Assembly (NCBI GenBank): GCA_022823775.1
Contig: JAJEHI010000015.1
Span: forward strand, 1-36,174
Direction of reading: 5' to 3'
DNA length: 36,174 nucleotides
Origin: Defluviicoccus sp.
GTDB lineage: Bacteria > Pseudomonadota > Alphaproteobacteria > MPNO01
Shown here: positions 16,607 through 25,082 of the stretch, one piece after another
How positions within the stretch are numbered: position 1 is the first letter of the stretch
Layout of the letters: each line of letters opens with the position of its first letter
Translations under genes and position numbers: made by a program
Notes under the pieces: generated by a model
Seen by the model: the letters and a program-made list of their open reading frames with translations, nothing else
Database searches by the model: none
What the model was told of the DNA's origin: nothing

Positions 16607-19536
16607 CGCCGCCTCGCGGCTCGTCCGGGAGCGTATTCGGCGAGCCGCTCCAGATGCTCGTAATCGCTGAAGGCCGGCGCGCGGTCGGCACGCGGCTGGG
16701 GAATGTAGGGCATGTCGGGATCGTCGAATTGCCCGATCAGCCGTTCGAGACCGGCCCGGGCGTCCGCCGCGTCGGCGTCGACCGGCGTCACCTCGCCGGG
16801 AGGATCGCCGCCGGAAAGCCTCCAGTAGACGAGGGCGGGATCGGCCGCCGGGCCGATCCCCTTGAAGCCGCCGGCGGCCAGGATCGCCGCTTCGAGCGGC
16901 AATTGCGGCGCGACCCCCGCCGCGACGTCCCTCCTGGTAGGAACGGCGCCTGTCTTGTAGTCGACGATTTCGGCGCGGCCGTCGGCCATCGCGTCGATGC
17001 GGTCGGCCCGCGCCGTCAGGAGGAAGGGGCCGGCGGGGGCCCGGAATTCGATCCGGCCCTCGAGTTCGGTGGCGGTCCCGGCGATGCCGGCCCTGCGTTC
17101 GCGCTCGCGATCGACGAACCAGCGCGCGACCCGCTCGAAACGCGGCCACCAGAACGCCCGCACGCCGGGGCGCTCGACCATCCCGCCGAGCGCGTCGCGC
17201 CCGATCGCGATCAGCCGCTCATAGGCATCGACCGGCAGCGCGCCCGGGAAGGCGCGGAGAAACCCGTCCAGTGCGTCGTGAACGAACCGGCCGCGCTCGG
17301 CGCCCCCGGGGTCGGCGTCGATCGGGTCGAGCGCTTTCAGGTCCAGCACGTGACGCGCATAGATCGCGTAGGGGTCGCGGATCAGCGTCTCGACCTGCGT
17401 GACCGAAAGCCGGCGCGGACGCGCGGCGACCGGCGGGACCGGCGCGGGCGCCTGGATTTGCTCCTCCGCGTCCGGCCGGTCGAGCGCCGCCTGCCACCCG
17501 GTCCAGCGCGCCGCGCCGCGGGCAAGCCCGGCAGCCTCCCCGCCGAGCGCGTTGTCGAGCCGGAGCAGCCAGCGCGAGGGAACGGTCGGCGTTCCGGCCA
17601 CCCGCGCGGCGCGGGTCAGGAATACCTCGGAGGCGGCGAAGAGCTGGCTGAAATCGTGCGCCGCGAGCCCGATCCGCCGCTCGTGCGGCGGCAACCCGAA
17701 GGCGGCGCGCATCGGGCGGCTCATCCACGGGTCCGCCGGCGGCCGGTCCGGCCAGGTTCCCTCGTTCAGCCCGCCGAGGATCAGCCGGTCCGCGCCCTGG
17801 AGACGCGCCTCCAGCACGCCCCAGATCTGCAGCCGGGGATGCCGGCCGTAGCGCGGGCGGACAACCCGGCCTCGCATCAGCGTGTCGAGCAGATCCGGCC
17901 AGCCGCGCCCGTCGACCGGGGCAAGCCCCCGGGCGGCATTCCGGAGCTCCTCCATGAAGCCCGCCGCCGCCCCGCCGTCCCCGCCCGCCCACAGGCGCTC
18001 GGCCCCGCCGGCATCGCCGGCGGCGGCCAGCCGCTCGGCCGCGGCGATGTGGGCCCGGGCGAGCTCGTCCACACCGGTTCTTCCGCCGCGGGCGATGAGG
18101 TCGTCGAGGGGCGCCAGCGCGTCGGCGACACGGTCGAGCCATGCCGCAAGATCGCGGTCGCCGCGCAGCGCCCGCTTCAGCCCCTCCGCGCCGGGCTCGG
18201 GCCGGGGACCCCGCAACACGGCGCGTTCGAGCCCGCGAACGCGGGCGCGGAAGGCCCCGGGCTCCATGCCGCAGGCGGAAAGGGGATGCTTCAGAAGGGA
18301 CAGGAGGGGAACCGGCGCCCATCGGACGGCGACCGCCCGGGCAAGCAGGAGCAGGAACGTGCCGGGCGGGGTGAGCGAGAGCGCGGCGCCGCCGGAATCG
18401 TCGATCTCCACGTTCCAGCGCCTGAGTTCCGCCGCGACCCGGCGCGCGAGCCCTCGGTCGGGGGTTACGAGGGCCGCCGTCCGGCCCGGCGTTTCCAGCG
18501 TCTCGCGGAGCAATAGCGCGACGGTCGCCGCCTCTTCCCGGGCGCCCGCGCAGTCGATCCGGCAGACGCCCTCGACGGCGGCGGCCCGCGCGGTATCGTC
18601 GAGCGCCGGCGCGTCCGTGCCCGCGGGACGCATGGCGGCGGCCAGCAGGCGGGTCCGGGCCGCTGGCGGCGGATCCGCGCTCGGCCAGAGCGCGACCTCC
18701 GAGGGCTCTATGTCGAGCTCGTCGAGGACGAGCTTGAGGCCGTACTGGGGATGGCTCGCGTCGAGCGCGTCCCAGATCGCCGGGTCCGGTTCGCGCTCGA
18801 GCCCGGGAAGGACGACCGCGCCCCCCGGCAGCCCGGCCACCGCCGCCATCAGATCGCGCGTCGCCGGCACGCTGCCCGTCGAACCGGCGAGGATCACCCT
18901 GCCCTCGGGCGGGACGCGCCGCCAGGACTCGATGCGCGCCTCGATCAGCCGGTTGCGCCGCTCGGCGGGACCGATCGCGCCCTCCTCTTCGAGTATCGCG
19001 GGCCAGGCATCGGTGACGATGCCGAGAAATTCGAGCGTGGTCCTCCAGTGTCCGGACAGGGTCTCGGGGACCAGCTCGGCGAGCCGATCGAAACCCAGCC
19101 TCTCGGTCTCGACCTGATCGAGCAGGCGCGCGAGCTCCGAGGCGAGGCCCGCGATGCGGGCGGGGTCGTCCGCGCCGGATGCGCCCTCGCGCGCGCGGAT
19201 CGTCTCGGCGAGCAGGAGCTGGCGGCGGAGCGGCGGGATCGCGGGCGGCAGGTCGAGCGCCGACGATCCGGCGACGTCGTCGGCGTCGAACTCCTCGTCG
19301 AGCCCGATGTCGCCGATCGGCAGGATGGCCGGCAGGAGGAGCGCCGCGTCGGGGCTCGCGCGCAGCATCGCATCGCCCAGCGCCCGGCACGCCCGCCGAT
19401 TGGGCAGCAGCACCGTCGCGCGGGCGGCGTCGCCTTCCGCCCGCTCGGCCGGAAGCCCGCGGGCAAGGGCGTCGAGAAAGGGGACCCCGGCGGGGATCGT
19501 GAAGAGGCGCCGCGCCCGGGACCGCCCGCCCGTCAT
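16600..19536 (-). CDS. addB: AddB, nuclease subunit of the AddAB complex
   Basis: Partner of AddA, 978 residues, starting MTGGRSRARRLFTIPAGVPF at ATG 19536, which overlaps the murU stop (ATGA). The N-terminus carries TVLLPNRRACRALGDAMLRA, the degenerate helicase-like region. Middle blocks include VILAGSTGSVPATRDLMAAV and RLILGGLNEGTWPDRPPADP. The C-terminal nuclease has Asp848 and Asp859-Tyr-Lys861 (EIVDYKTG). No cysteine is present from the middle of the protein to the C-terminus, so the iron-sulfur staple of Bacillus AddB cannot form; family members without it are known in alphaproteobacteria. Expression is coupled on both sides. Confidence 0.95.
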   Translation of the reverse strand: MTGGRSRARRLFTIPAGVPFLDALARGLPAERAEGDAARATVLLPNRRACRALGDAMLRASPDAALLLPAILPIGDIGLDEEFDADDVAGSSALDLPPAIPPLRRQLLLAETIRAREGASGADDPARIAGLASELARLLDQVETERLGFDRLAELVPETLSGHWRTTLEFLGIVTDAWPAILEEEGAIGPAERRNRLIEARIESWRRVPPEGRVILAGSTGSVPATRDLMAAVAGLPGGAVVLPGLEREPDPAIWDALDASHPQYGLKLVLDELDIEPSEVALWPSADPPPAARTRLLAAAMRPAGTDAPALDDTARAAAVEGVCRIDCAGAREEAATVALLLRETLETPGRTAALVTPDRGLARRVAAELRRWNVEIDDSGGAALSLTPPGTFLLLLARAVAVRWAPVPLLSLLKHPLSACGMEPGAFRARVRGLERAVLRGPRPEPGAEGLKRALRGDRDLAAWLDRVADALAPLDDLIARGGRTGVDELARAHIAAAERLAAAGDAGGAERLWAGGDGGAAAGFMEELRNAARGLAPVDGRGWPDLLDTLMRGRVVRPRYGRHPRLQIWGVLEARLQGADRLILGGLNEGTWPDRPPADPWMSRPMRAAFGLPPHERRIGLAAHDFSQLFAASEVFLTRAARVAGTPTVPSRWLLRLDNALGGEAAGLARGAARWTGWQAALDRPDAEEQIQAPAPVPPVAARPRRLSVTQVETLIRDPYAIYARHVLDLKALDPIDADPGGAERGRFVHDALDGFLRAFPGALPVDAYERLIAIGRDALGGMVERPGVRAFWWPRFERVARWFVDRERERRAGIAGTATELEGRIEFRAPAGPFLLTARADRIDAMADGRAEIVDYKTGAVPTRRDVAAGVAPQLPLEAAILAAGGFKGIGPAADPALVYWRLSGGDPPGEVTPVDADAADARAGLERLIGQFDDPDMPYIPQPRADRAPAFSDYEHLERLAEYAPGRAARRRW

Positions 19537-20267
19537 CCGACGTGGAAGTCGTGAGCGCCGGGCCGGCCGAACAGCCGGTCGTCGGCGGTCCCGAGGGCCG
19601 CCGGCGTGCCGACATGGAACCACTCGCCGTCGTGCACGACGCCGAACAGACGCCCCGCGCTCTCCGCCCTGTCGTAGAGCAGGTTGAGCGAGAACGGGCC
19701 CTCCGGCGCGCCCTCGAACAGGCGCGGATGCAGGATCTGCACGCCGGTGAAGACATAGGGCGAAACGTCCCGCGGCGCGCGTCTGTGGAGGGCGCCGTCG
19801 GGATCCATGAAATAGTCGCCGCGCCCGTCATAGCCGTAGGCGCCGACGCAGCGGTGCATCAGCAGGAGCGCATCCATCTCCGCGTCGTCCCAGCCCCGGG
19901 CGAGCCGCTCCAGCGCGGGCGTCGGCCCGTCCAGCCAGACGATGTCGGCGTTGACGACGAAGAACGGGGTCGCGCCCAGCCGGTCGAGCGCCCGCGCCAC
20001 GCCGCCGCCGGTATCGAGCAGGACCTCTTCCCGGCTCACGGTCGTTGCCGGGCTCGGCCGGGCCTCGAGATGGGCGTCGATCCGTTCGCCGAGATGGTGC
20101 CGGTTGACCGTCACCTCCTCGATCCCGAAGGCTTCGAGCCGGTCGAGCGCGCGGTCGAGCATCGTCCGCCCGCCGACCTCGATCAGCGGCTTGGGGACTG
20201 TCTCGGTCAGCGGCCGCATGCGCTTGCCGAGCCCGGCCGCCAGAACCATCGCGCGGCGCGGCCTCAT
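19533..20267 (-). CDS. murU: N-acetylmuramate-1-phosphate uridylyltransferase MurU
   Basis: Nucleotidyltransferase of 244 residues that makes UDP-MurNAc from MurNAc-1-phosphate in the cell-wall recycling shortcut. The N-terminal motif MVLAAGLGKRMRPLTETVPK with PLIEVGG is the G-x-G-x-R...K signature of sugar-nucleotide pyrophosphorylases. FFVVNADIVWLDGPTPAL contains the metal-binding Asp. The ending region GEWFHVGTPAALGTAD is conserved in MurU. Its start overlaps the amgK stop by 4 bases, so kinase and uridylyltransferase are translationally coupled, as expected for consecutive pathway steps. Confidence 0.93.
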   Translation of the reverse strand: MRPRRAMVLAAGLGKRMRPLTETVPKPLIEVGGRTMLDRALDRLEAFGIEEVTVNRHHLGERIDAHLEARPSPATTVSREEVLLDTGGGVARALDRLGATPFFVVNADIVWLDGPTPALERLARGWDDAEMDALLLMHRCVGAYGYDGRGDYFMDPDGALHRRAPRDVSPYVFTGVQILHPRLFEGAPEGPFSLNLLYDRAESAGRLFGVVHDGEWFHVGTPAALGTADDRLFGRPGAHDFHVG

Positions 20268-21280
20268 GCCGCCGCCCTCGGACCCGGAACCGCCCGCGCG
20301 GAGCCGGGGATCGTCTCGTCCAGCCAGTCCCGGATCGGGCGCAGCGCCGGATGCAGCACGGCGGCCTCCAGCAGGCGCCAGACCCGCGGGATGTGACGGA
20401 GATACCCGTCCTTTCCGTCGCGCCGCGACAGCCGGGTGAAGATGCCGATCACCTTGCAGTGCCGCTGGGCGCCGAGCACCGCGCAGGAACGCTCGAAGTC
20501 CTCGGGGTCGAGGTCGGGAAAGGCGGCGAGGTAGCGGCGTTTCAGCGCGCGCACGAGTTCGGGCGGCACGTCCCGTCTGGCATCCTCGACCAGCGAAACG
20601 AAGTCGTAGCTGGCCGGCCCCGCCACCGCGTCCTGGAAATCGACCAGCCCGCAGGCGGCGAGCCCCGCCCTCCCGTCGAGCCGCATCAGGTTGTCGACGT
20701 GGAAGTCGCGCAGCACCAGCGTTTCCGGTACCGCGCGCGCCCGGGCGAACGCCTGCCGCCAGCGCGCCCGATAGGCGGACCTCCGGCCGGCGTCGACGGC
20801 GCAGCCGACGGCGGGCAGGTACCAGTCGATCAGGTGATCGGCTTCGGTCGTCAGGAGGTCGTCGGAATAGCGGGGCAGGCCGGGCGGGACGGCCGTCGCG
20901 GCGGGAAGGCGGTGGAGCGCGATCAGCGTGTCGACGGCGAGCTCGTAGAGCGCCGTCTCGTCCTCGCTCCGGTCGAGCAGCCGCGTGAACGTGTCGTCCC
21001 CCAGATCCTCCATCAGGAGCAGCCCCTCGGCCGGGTCCTCCGCCGCGATACGCGGCGCGCCGAAGCCGAGCGAGAGCAGGTGGCGGGCGATGGCGGCGTA
21101 GGGCTCGACGGGCTCGCGGTCGGGCGGGGCATCCATGAGCACGGCGGTGGCCGCGCCGCGGCGGACCCGGAGATAACGGCGGAACGAAGCGTCGGCGGCG
21201 AGCGGCTCGACGGCGGCGCCGGGCCAGCCCGCGCCTGTGAGAAAGCGGTCGATCTCCCGTCTACGCGCGGATTCGCTCAA
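20264..21280 (-). CDS. amgK: N-acetylmuramate/N-acetylglucosamine 1-kinase AmgK
   Basis: Aminoglycoside-phosphotransferase-fold kinase of 338 residues that phosphorylates MurNAc or GlcNAc at the anomeric position. It appears to start at a TTG (21280, MSESARRREIDRFLTGAG) preceded by GGAGGGG, with no nearby in-frame ATG. The start lies inside the 3' end of tsaE. Motifs are the N-lobe PLAADASFRRYLRVRRGAAT and ATP-lobe LLLMEDLGDDTFTRLL. The catalytic loop is LRDFHVDNLMRLDG and the metal-binding GLVDFQDAVAGPASYDFVSL. The pairing with MurU supports the assignment. Confidence 0.92.
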   Translation of the reverse strand: MSESARRREIDRFLTGAGWPGAAVEPLAADASFRRYLRVRRGAATAVLMDAPPDREPVEPYAAIARHLLSLGFGAPRIAAEDPAEGLLLMEDLGDDTFTRLLDRSEDETALYELAVDTLIALHRLPAATAVPPGLPRYSDDLLTTEADHLIDWYLPAVGCAVDAGRRSAYRARWRQAFARARAVPETLVLRDFHVDNLMRLDGRAGLAACGLVDFQDAVAGPASYDFVSLVEDARRDVPPELVRALKRRYLAAFPDLDPEDFERSCAVLGAQRHCKVIGIFTRLSRRDGKDGYLRHIPRVWRLLEAAVLHPALRPIRDWLDETIPGSARAVPGPRAAA

Positions 21281-21770
21281 GCGCCCCTCCGATCCGCTCC
21301 CGCCACCCGGGCCCGGCTTCGATCTCAGCCTCGCGGGCGTCCTCGCGGGCGCCCTGGAGAAGGGTGACGAGGAGAGCGTCCCCGGGCATCAGCGGGCCCA
21401 GCCGGTCGGGCCATTCGACCAGCGATATCCCGGTCGCGAAAGCGTCCTCGATCCCGAGCTCCAGCGCGTCCTCGGGCGCGTCCACCCGGTAGAGATCGAA
21501 ATGATAGACGGTCGTCGCGCCGATATCGTAGGGCTGGACGAGGGTGAAGGTCGGGCTCGGCACCTCGACCGGACCCGCGCCGCCCGACGCCGCCCGCGCG
21601 TTGACGAAGGCCCGCGCGAAGGTCGTCTTTCCCGCCCCGAGCACGCCGGCGAGCCCGATGACATCGCCGGGGCGCGCCACGCCAGCGATGATACGGCCGA
21701 ATACCCGGGTCGCGTCGAGGTCGGGGAGGGCGAGGCGCACCGGCGCGCATGTCGGGGGAGGCGCCGACAT
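21261..21770 (-). CDS. tsaE: tRNA threonylcarbamoyladenosine biosynthesis ATPase TsaE
   Basis: ATPase partner of TsaB/TsaD in t6A37 formation on ANN-decoding tRNAs, 169 residues. ATG 21770 gives MSAPPPTCAPVRLALPDLDA; a longer frame with an upstream Met exists, but the extra residues are low-complexity. Walker A is GVLGAGKTTFARAF (about 42-55). PSPTFTLVQPYDIGATTVYH then FDLYR is the conserved segment after it, and GISLVEWPDRLGPLMPGDAL is the C-terminal family stretch. The gene overlaps amgK by 20 bases and starts the tsaE-amgK-murU-addBA run. Confidence 0.95.
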   Translation of the reverse strand: MSAPPPTCAPVRLALPDLDATRVFGRIIAGVARPGDVIGLAGVLGAGKTTFARAFVNARAASGGAGPVEVPSPTFTLVQPYDIGATTVYHFDLYRVDAPEDALELGIEDAFATGISLVEWPDRLGPLMPGDALLVTLLQGAREDAREAEIEAGPGWRERIGGALERIRA

Positions 21771-21819
21771 GGCCGCCGTTCTAGCCGCCGCCGCGACGCC
21801 CGGCAAGCGCGCCGCGCCG

Positions 21820-23115
21820 TCAATAGCGGTAGTATTCGGGCTTGAACGGGCCCTGTTGCCCGATGCCGAGATACTCCGCCTGTTCGGGAGACAGCGCGGT
21901 CAATTGGACGCCAAGCTTTTCGAGATGGAGCGATGCGACCTTCTCGTCGAGCCGTTTCGGCAGGACGTAGACCTCGTTTCCGTATTCGGCGTGGTTCTCC
22001 CACAGCTCGATCTGGGCCAGCACCTGGTTGGTGAAGGACGCGCTCATCACGAAGCTCGGATGGCCCGTCGCGCAGCCGAGATTCACCAGCCGGCCCTCGG
22101 CGAGCACGATCAGCCGCTTGCCGTCGGGAAACTCGACCTCGTCGACCTGCGGCTTGACGTTCTCCCACTTGTAGTTGCGGAGCGCCCCGATCTGAATCTC
22201 GCTGTCGAAGTGGCCGATATTGCAGACGATGGCGCGGTCCTTCATCTCCCGCATGTGGTCGATGGTGATCACGTCGATATTGCCGGTGCAGGTGACGAAG
22301 ATGTCGCCCGCCGGCGCGGCGTCGTCCATCGTCACCACCTCGTAGCCCTCCATCGCCGCCTGGAGGGCGCAGATCGGGTCGATCTCGGTCACCATGACGC
22401 GCGCGCCCTGGTTCCGCAGCGAGGCGGCCGAGCCCTTGCCGACGTCGCCGAACCCGCAGACCACGGCGATCTTGCCGGCGACCATCACGTCGGTGGCGCG
22501 CTTGATCCCGTCGACCAGGCTCTCGCGGCAGCCGTAGAGGTTGTCGAATTTCGACTTGGTGACCGAATCGTTGACGTTGATCGCGGGCACGCGGAGCGTT
22601 CCGTCCTGCGCCATCTCGTAGAGCCGGTGGACCCCGGTGGTGGTCTCTTCGGAGAGCCCCAGCACGTCGTCGAGCAGGGCCGGAAACTTGTCGTGCATCA
22701 CCTTGGTGAGGTCGCCGCCGTCGTCGAGGACGAGGTTCGGCCGCCACCCGTCCGGGCCCTCGATCGTCCGGTCGATGGCCCACCAGAACTCGTCCTCCGA
22801 CATCCCTTTCCAGGCGAACACGGGAACGCCCGTCGCGGCGATCGCGGCGGCGGCGTGGTCCTGGGTGGAGAAGATATTGCAGGAGCTCCAGCGCACCGTC
22901 GCGCCGAGCGCGGTCAGGGTCTCGATCAGCACCGCGGTCTGGACCGTCATGTGGAGGCAGCCCGCGATGCGCGCGCCCTCGAGCGGCCGGGACGCGCCGA
23001 ACTCCGCGCGGAGCGCCATCAGCCCCGGCATCTCCGTTTCGGCGATCGCGATCTCCTTGCGCCCCCAATCGGCGAGGGCGATGTCGGCGACCTTGAAGTC
23101 GTCTGCGGCAGTCAT
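21820..23115 (-). CDS. ahcY: S-adenosylhomocysteine hydrolase (adenosylhomocysteinase)
   Basis: NAD-dependent cytosolic enzyme that splits S-adenosylhomocysteine into homocysteine and adenosine. ATG 23115 gives a 431-residue protein, [20 protein letters not shown]; upstream frame extension is non-conserved. Typical blocks are [38 protein letters not shown] and [20 protein letters not shown]. The NAD site [20 protein letters not shown] and the C-terminal FKPEYYRY, which contributes to the partner subunit's cofactor site, complete the pattern. In many alphaproteobacteria ahcY directly follows ptsH; here a PhyH gene and a small RHH gene lie between. Confidence 0.97.
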   Translation of the reverse strand: MTAADDFKVADIALADWGRKEIAIAETEMPGLMALRAEFGASRPLEGARIAGCLHMTVQTAVLIETLTALGATVRWSSCNIFSTQDHAAAAIAATGVPVFAWKGMSEDEFWWAIDRTIEGPDGWRPNLVLDDGGDLTKVMHDKFPALLDDVLGLSEETTTGVHRLYEMAQDGTLRVPAINVNDSVTKSKFDNLYGCRESLVDGIKRATDVMVAGKIAVVCGFGDVGKGSAASLRNQGARVMVTEIDPICALQAAMEGYEVVTMDDAAPAGDIFVTCTGNIDVITIDHMREMKDRAIVCNIGHFDSEIQIGALRNYKWENVKPQVDEVEFPDGKRLIVLAEGRLVNLGCATGHPSFVMSASFTNQVLAQIELWENHAEYGNEVYVLPKRLDEKVASLHLEKLGVQLTALSPEQAEYLGIGQQGPFKPEYYRY

Positions 23116-23180
23116 GCGCGTGTCCCAATTTTTGTGGACGGAGGCTGGCGAGGCGGACGGCGCCATATAACAAGTCGTGT

Positions 23181-23196
23181 CGGTTGCGGGCAACCG
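23181..23196. repeat. Hairpin in the ahcY leader
   Basis: CGGTTGCGGGCAACCG is a perfect stem with a tight loop in the 148-bp divergent region between ahcY and the PhyH gene, 66 bases upstream of the ahcY ATG. It could be an RNA hairpin in the ahcY leader or a DNA site. I could not match the leader to the SAH or SAM riboswitch consensus by eye. Confidence 0.3.
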
Positions 23197-23263
23197 GGAG
23201 GGGCGTGCGAGCAGGGTTTCCGGGGTATAGAATGGCCTGATCGACGCCGAGAGCCCTCCGACC

Positions 23264-24091
23264 ATGCCCTACCGCGCTACCCACGCCGACATCGAAGCCT
23301 ACGACAGGGACGGCGCCGTCCTGCTGAAGGGGGTCGTCGGCCCGGAATGGCTGGAGCGGGTCGCCGCCGCGATCGAGCGGGACATCGAGAATCCCGGCCC
23401 TTTCTTCCACGGCTACGACACCGCGGGCCAGGGGCGCTTCCACGGCAATCTCCGCATCTGGGAGACCGACCCGGACCTCCGCGCCTATTGCTTCGAGAGC
23501 GGCCTCGCGGAGCTGGCCGCCCGGTTCTTCGGGGCGTCCAAAGTAAACCTCCTCTACGACCAGCTGTTCGTGAAGGAGCCGGGGACGGCGCAGCCGACCC
23601 GCTGGCACAACGACCAGCCTTACTGGCCGGTGCGCGGCTGGCAGGTGATGTCGTTCTGGCTCGCGCTCGACCCGACGACGGCGGAGAACGGGCGTCTCGA
23701 ATTCGTCCGCGGTTCGCACAAATGGGACCGCTGGTTCCAGCCGGAAGCGTTCGGCAAGACCGAGGTCAATACCTACGACGAGAACCCGGACTACGAGGCG
23801 ATGCCGGATATCGACGCGGCGCGCGGCGATTACGACATCGTCGCCTGGGACATGGAGCCGGGCGACGCCATCGCCTTCCACGCGCTCGCGGTGCACGGGG
23901 CGGGCGGCAACCGGCGCGGCGACGTGCGCCGGCGCGGCTATACGGTGCGCTACACCGGCGACGACGCGCGCTTCGATCCCCGCCCCGGCACCGCGAAGGC
24001 GCTCTGGGCGGACGGGCTCAAAGAGGGCGACCCGATGGACTGCGACCTTTACCCCGTCCTCTGGCGGCGGGACGCCGCGAGCGCTGCCTGA
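23264..24091 (+). CDS. Phytanoyl-CoA dioxygenase (PhyH) family protein
   Basis: Non-heme Fe(II)/2-oxoglutarate oxygenase of 275 residues, [20 protein letters not shown]. The N-terminal [20 protein letters not shown] is the usual PhyH entry. The metal triad is His115 and Asp117 ([10 protein letters not shown]) with distal His211 ([10 protein letters not shown]). The 2OG-binding Arg is probably one of those in [36 protein letters not shown] and SHKW form the conserved core. It is divergent from ahcY with no partner genes. The family hydroxylates lipids, small acids and secondary metabolites; the substrate is unknown. Confidence 0.92.
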   Translation: MPYRATHADIEAYDRDGAVLLKGVVGPEWLERVAAAIERDIENPGPFFHGYDTAGQGRFHGNLRIWETDPDLRAYCFESGLAELAARFFGASKVNLLYDQLFVKEPGTAQPTRWHNDQPYWPVRGWQVMSFWLALDPTTAENGRLEFVRGSHKWDRWFQPEAFGKTEVNTYDENPDYEAMPDIDAARGDYDIVAWDMEPGDAIAFHALAVHGAGGNRRGDVRRRGYTVRYTGDDARFDPRPGTAKALWADGLKEGDPMDCDLYPVLWRRDAASAA

Positions 24092-24112
24092 GCGGAGGCG
24101 CCGCCTTCGAGG

Positions 24113-24364
24113 TCAGGGCAAGCGGTCTTCCGGTTCGGGTTCCTTGCCCCCGTCCCTGAACAGGATGCGCCGCGCTTCCTCGATGTCGGCTGAAGTCCGG
24201 CGTTCGGCGAAGAACTCGGCCGTTCTCATCGCCGACAGCTTCTCGGCGACCGCCGTCGTCACGAACTCGTTGATGCTCGTGCCGTCGCGTCTGGCGACCT
24301 CGGCTACGGCTTCCTTCAGCGACACCGGCAGGCGCAACGGGTAGGTGGCGAGTCGCTTCTTCAT
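24113..24364 (-). CDS. Small ribbon-helix-helix (CopG/Arc-type) protein
   Basis: An 83-residue protein from ATG 24364 (MKKRLATYPLRLPVSLKEAV). TYPLRLPVSLKEAVAEVARR plus DGTSINEFVTTAVAEKLSAM is the beta-strand/helix/helix pattern of ribbon-helix-helix DNA-binding proteins, which usually act as dimeric repressors or antitoxins. The tail (FFAERRTSADIEEARRILFR) is a helix of the type that covers a toxin. No toxin gene is adjacent: ptsH is 12 bases upstream on the same strand, and the PhyH gene converges from the other side. It is either an orphan antitoxin or a small autoregulator. Confidence 0.8.
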   Translation of the reverse strand: MKKRLATYPLRLPVSLKEAVAEVARRDGTSINEFVTTAVAEKLSAMRTAEFFAERRTSADIEEARRILFRDGGKEPEPEDRLP

Positions 24365-24375
24365 GACATAGGTCC

Positions 24376-24660
24376 TCACCCCTCCTCGAAGCCGTTGGCG
24401 AACATCGCGGCGATCGCCTCGACCGCCGCCGCGGCGTCGCTGCCGGACGCGCTGACCTCGAGCCGGGTGCCCCGGGTCGCCGCGAGCATCAGGAGGCCCA
24501 TGATGGAGAGCGCCGAGACCGTCTCTCCCTTGCACGCGAAGCGGATGTCGGCGTCGAATTCCTCCGCGGCGGCGGCGATCCGGGCGGCGACGCGGGCATG
24601 CAGGCCGCGCTCGTTGACCACCTCGACCGCGCGGCGGAGGACGCCCCGTTCGGCGGTCAT
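24376..24660 (-). CDS. ptsH: HPr-like phosphocarrier protein of the nitrogen PTS
   Basis: Cytosolic phosphocarrier of 94 residues, MTAERGVLRRAVEVVNERGL. The His phosphorylation site is His21 in ERGLHARVAARI; the residue after Arg is Val, where Pro is usual in enteric HPr and Ala in many alphaproteobacteria. The regulatory serine is kept (Ser52, VSALSIMGLLMLAA), matching the adjacent HPr kinase. GTRLEVSASGSDAAAAVEAI fits the last strand and helix. It overlaps the EIIA stop by 4 bases. Its job is probably regulatory: no sugar permease components are near. Confidence 0.95.
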   Translation of the reverse strand: MTAERGVLRRAVEVVNERGLHARVAARIAAAAEEFDADIRFACKGETVSALSIMGLLMLAATRGTRLEVSASGSDAAAAVEAIAAMFANGFEEG

Positions 24661-25070
24661 TCTTCCTTGTCGCCGAGCAGGCGGGACGCGACGCTGATGT
24701 ATTTGCGGCCGGCCTCCTGCGCGGCCGCGACCGCTTCCTCCAGGCTTTCCCGCCCGCGCACGCTGGAGAGCTTGACCAGCATCGGCAGGTTGACGCCGGC
24801 GATGACCTCGACGTGGCCGTCCTTCATCAGCGAGATCGCGAGATTGGACGGCGTGCCGCCGAACATGTCGGTCAGCAGGATCACTCCGCTGCCGCCGTCG
24901 GCCCGCGCGACGCTGTCGGCGATGTCCCGGCGCCGCGCCTCCGCGTCGTCGTTGGGGCCGATGCAGACGGTCTCGGTCCGGTCCTGCGGCCCCACCACGT
25001 GTTCGAGCGCGGCGACCAGCTCCTTCGCGAGGTCGCCGTGCGTCACCAGCACCATGCCGATCATGCCCAT
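24657..25070 (-). CDS. Mannose-type PTS EIIA domain protein
   Basis: A 137-residue EIIA of the mannose/fructose-sorbose family, accepting phosphate from HPr. The active His is His11 in MVLVTHGDLAKELVAAL. GSGVILLTDMFGGTPSNLA is the family signature. HVEVIAGVNLPMLVKLSSVR follows. Starts at 25070 (MGMIGM...) and 25064 (MIGM...) are both possible; the latter has better ribosome-site spacing (GAGG 8 bases away). In alphaproteobacteria this protein (often called ManX or EIIA-Man) works without a permease, as a regulatory end point of the phosphorelay. Confidence 0.94.
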   Translation of the reverse strand: MGMIGMVLVTHGDLAKELVAALEHVVGPQDRTETVCIGPNDDAEARRRDIADSVARADGGSGVILLTDMFGGTPSNLAISLMKDGHVEVIAGVNLPMLVKLSSVRGRESLEEAVAAAQEAGRKYISVASRLLGDKEE

Positions 25071-25082
25071 CGCCTCATCCTG

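Noticed and set aside
13601..16663. Thousand-residue plus-strand frame opposite addA
   Set aside because: Composition typical of an antisense shadow, no motifs; addA on the minus strand is unmistakable.
23100..23265. SAH riboswitch before ahcY
   Set aside because: A hairpin is present, but I could not match the conserved core or pseudoknot, so it is reported only as a hairpin.
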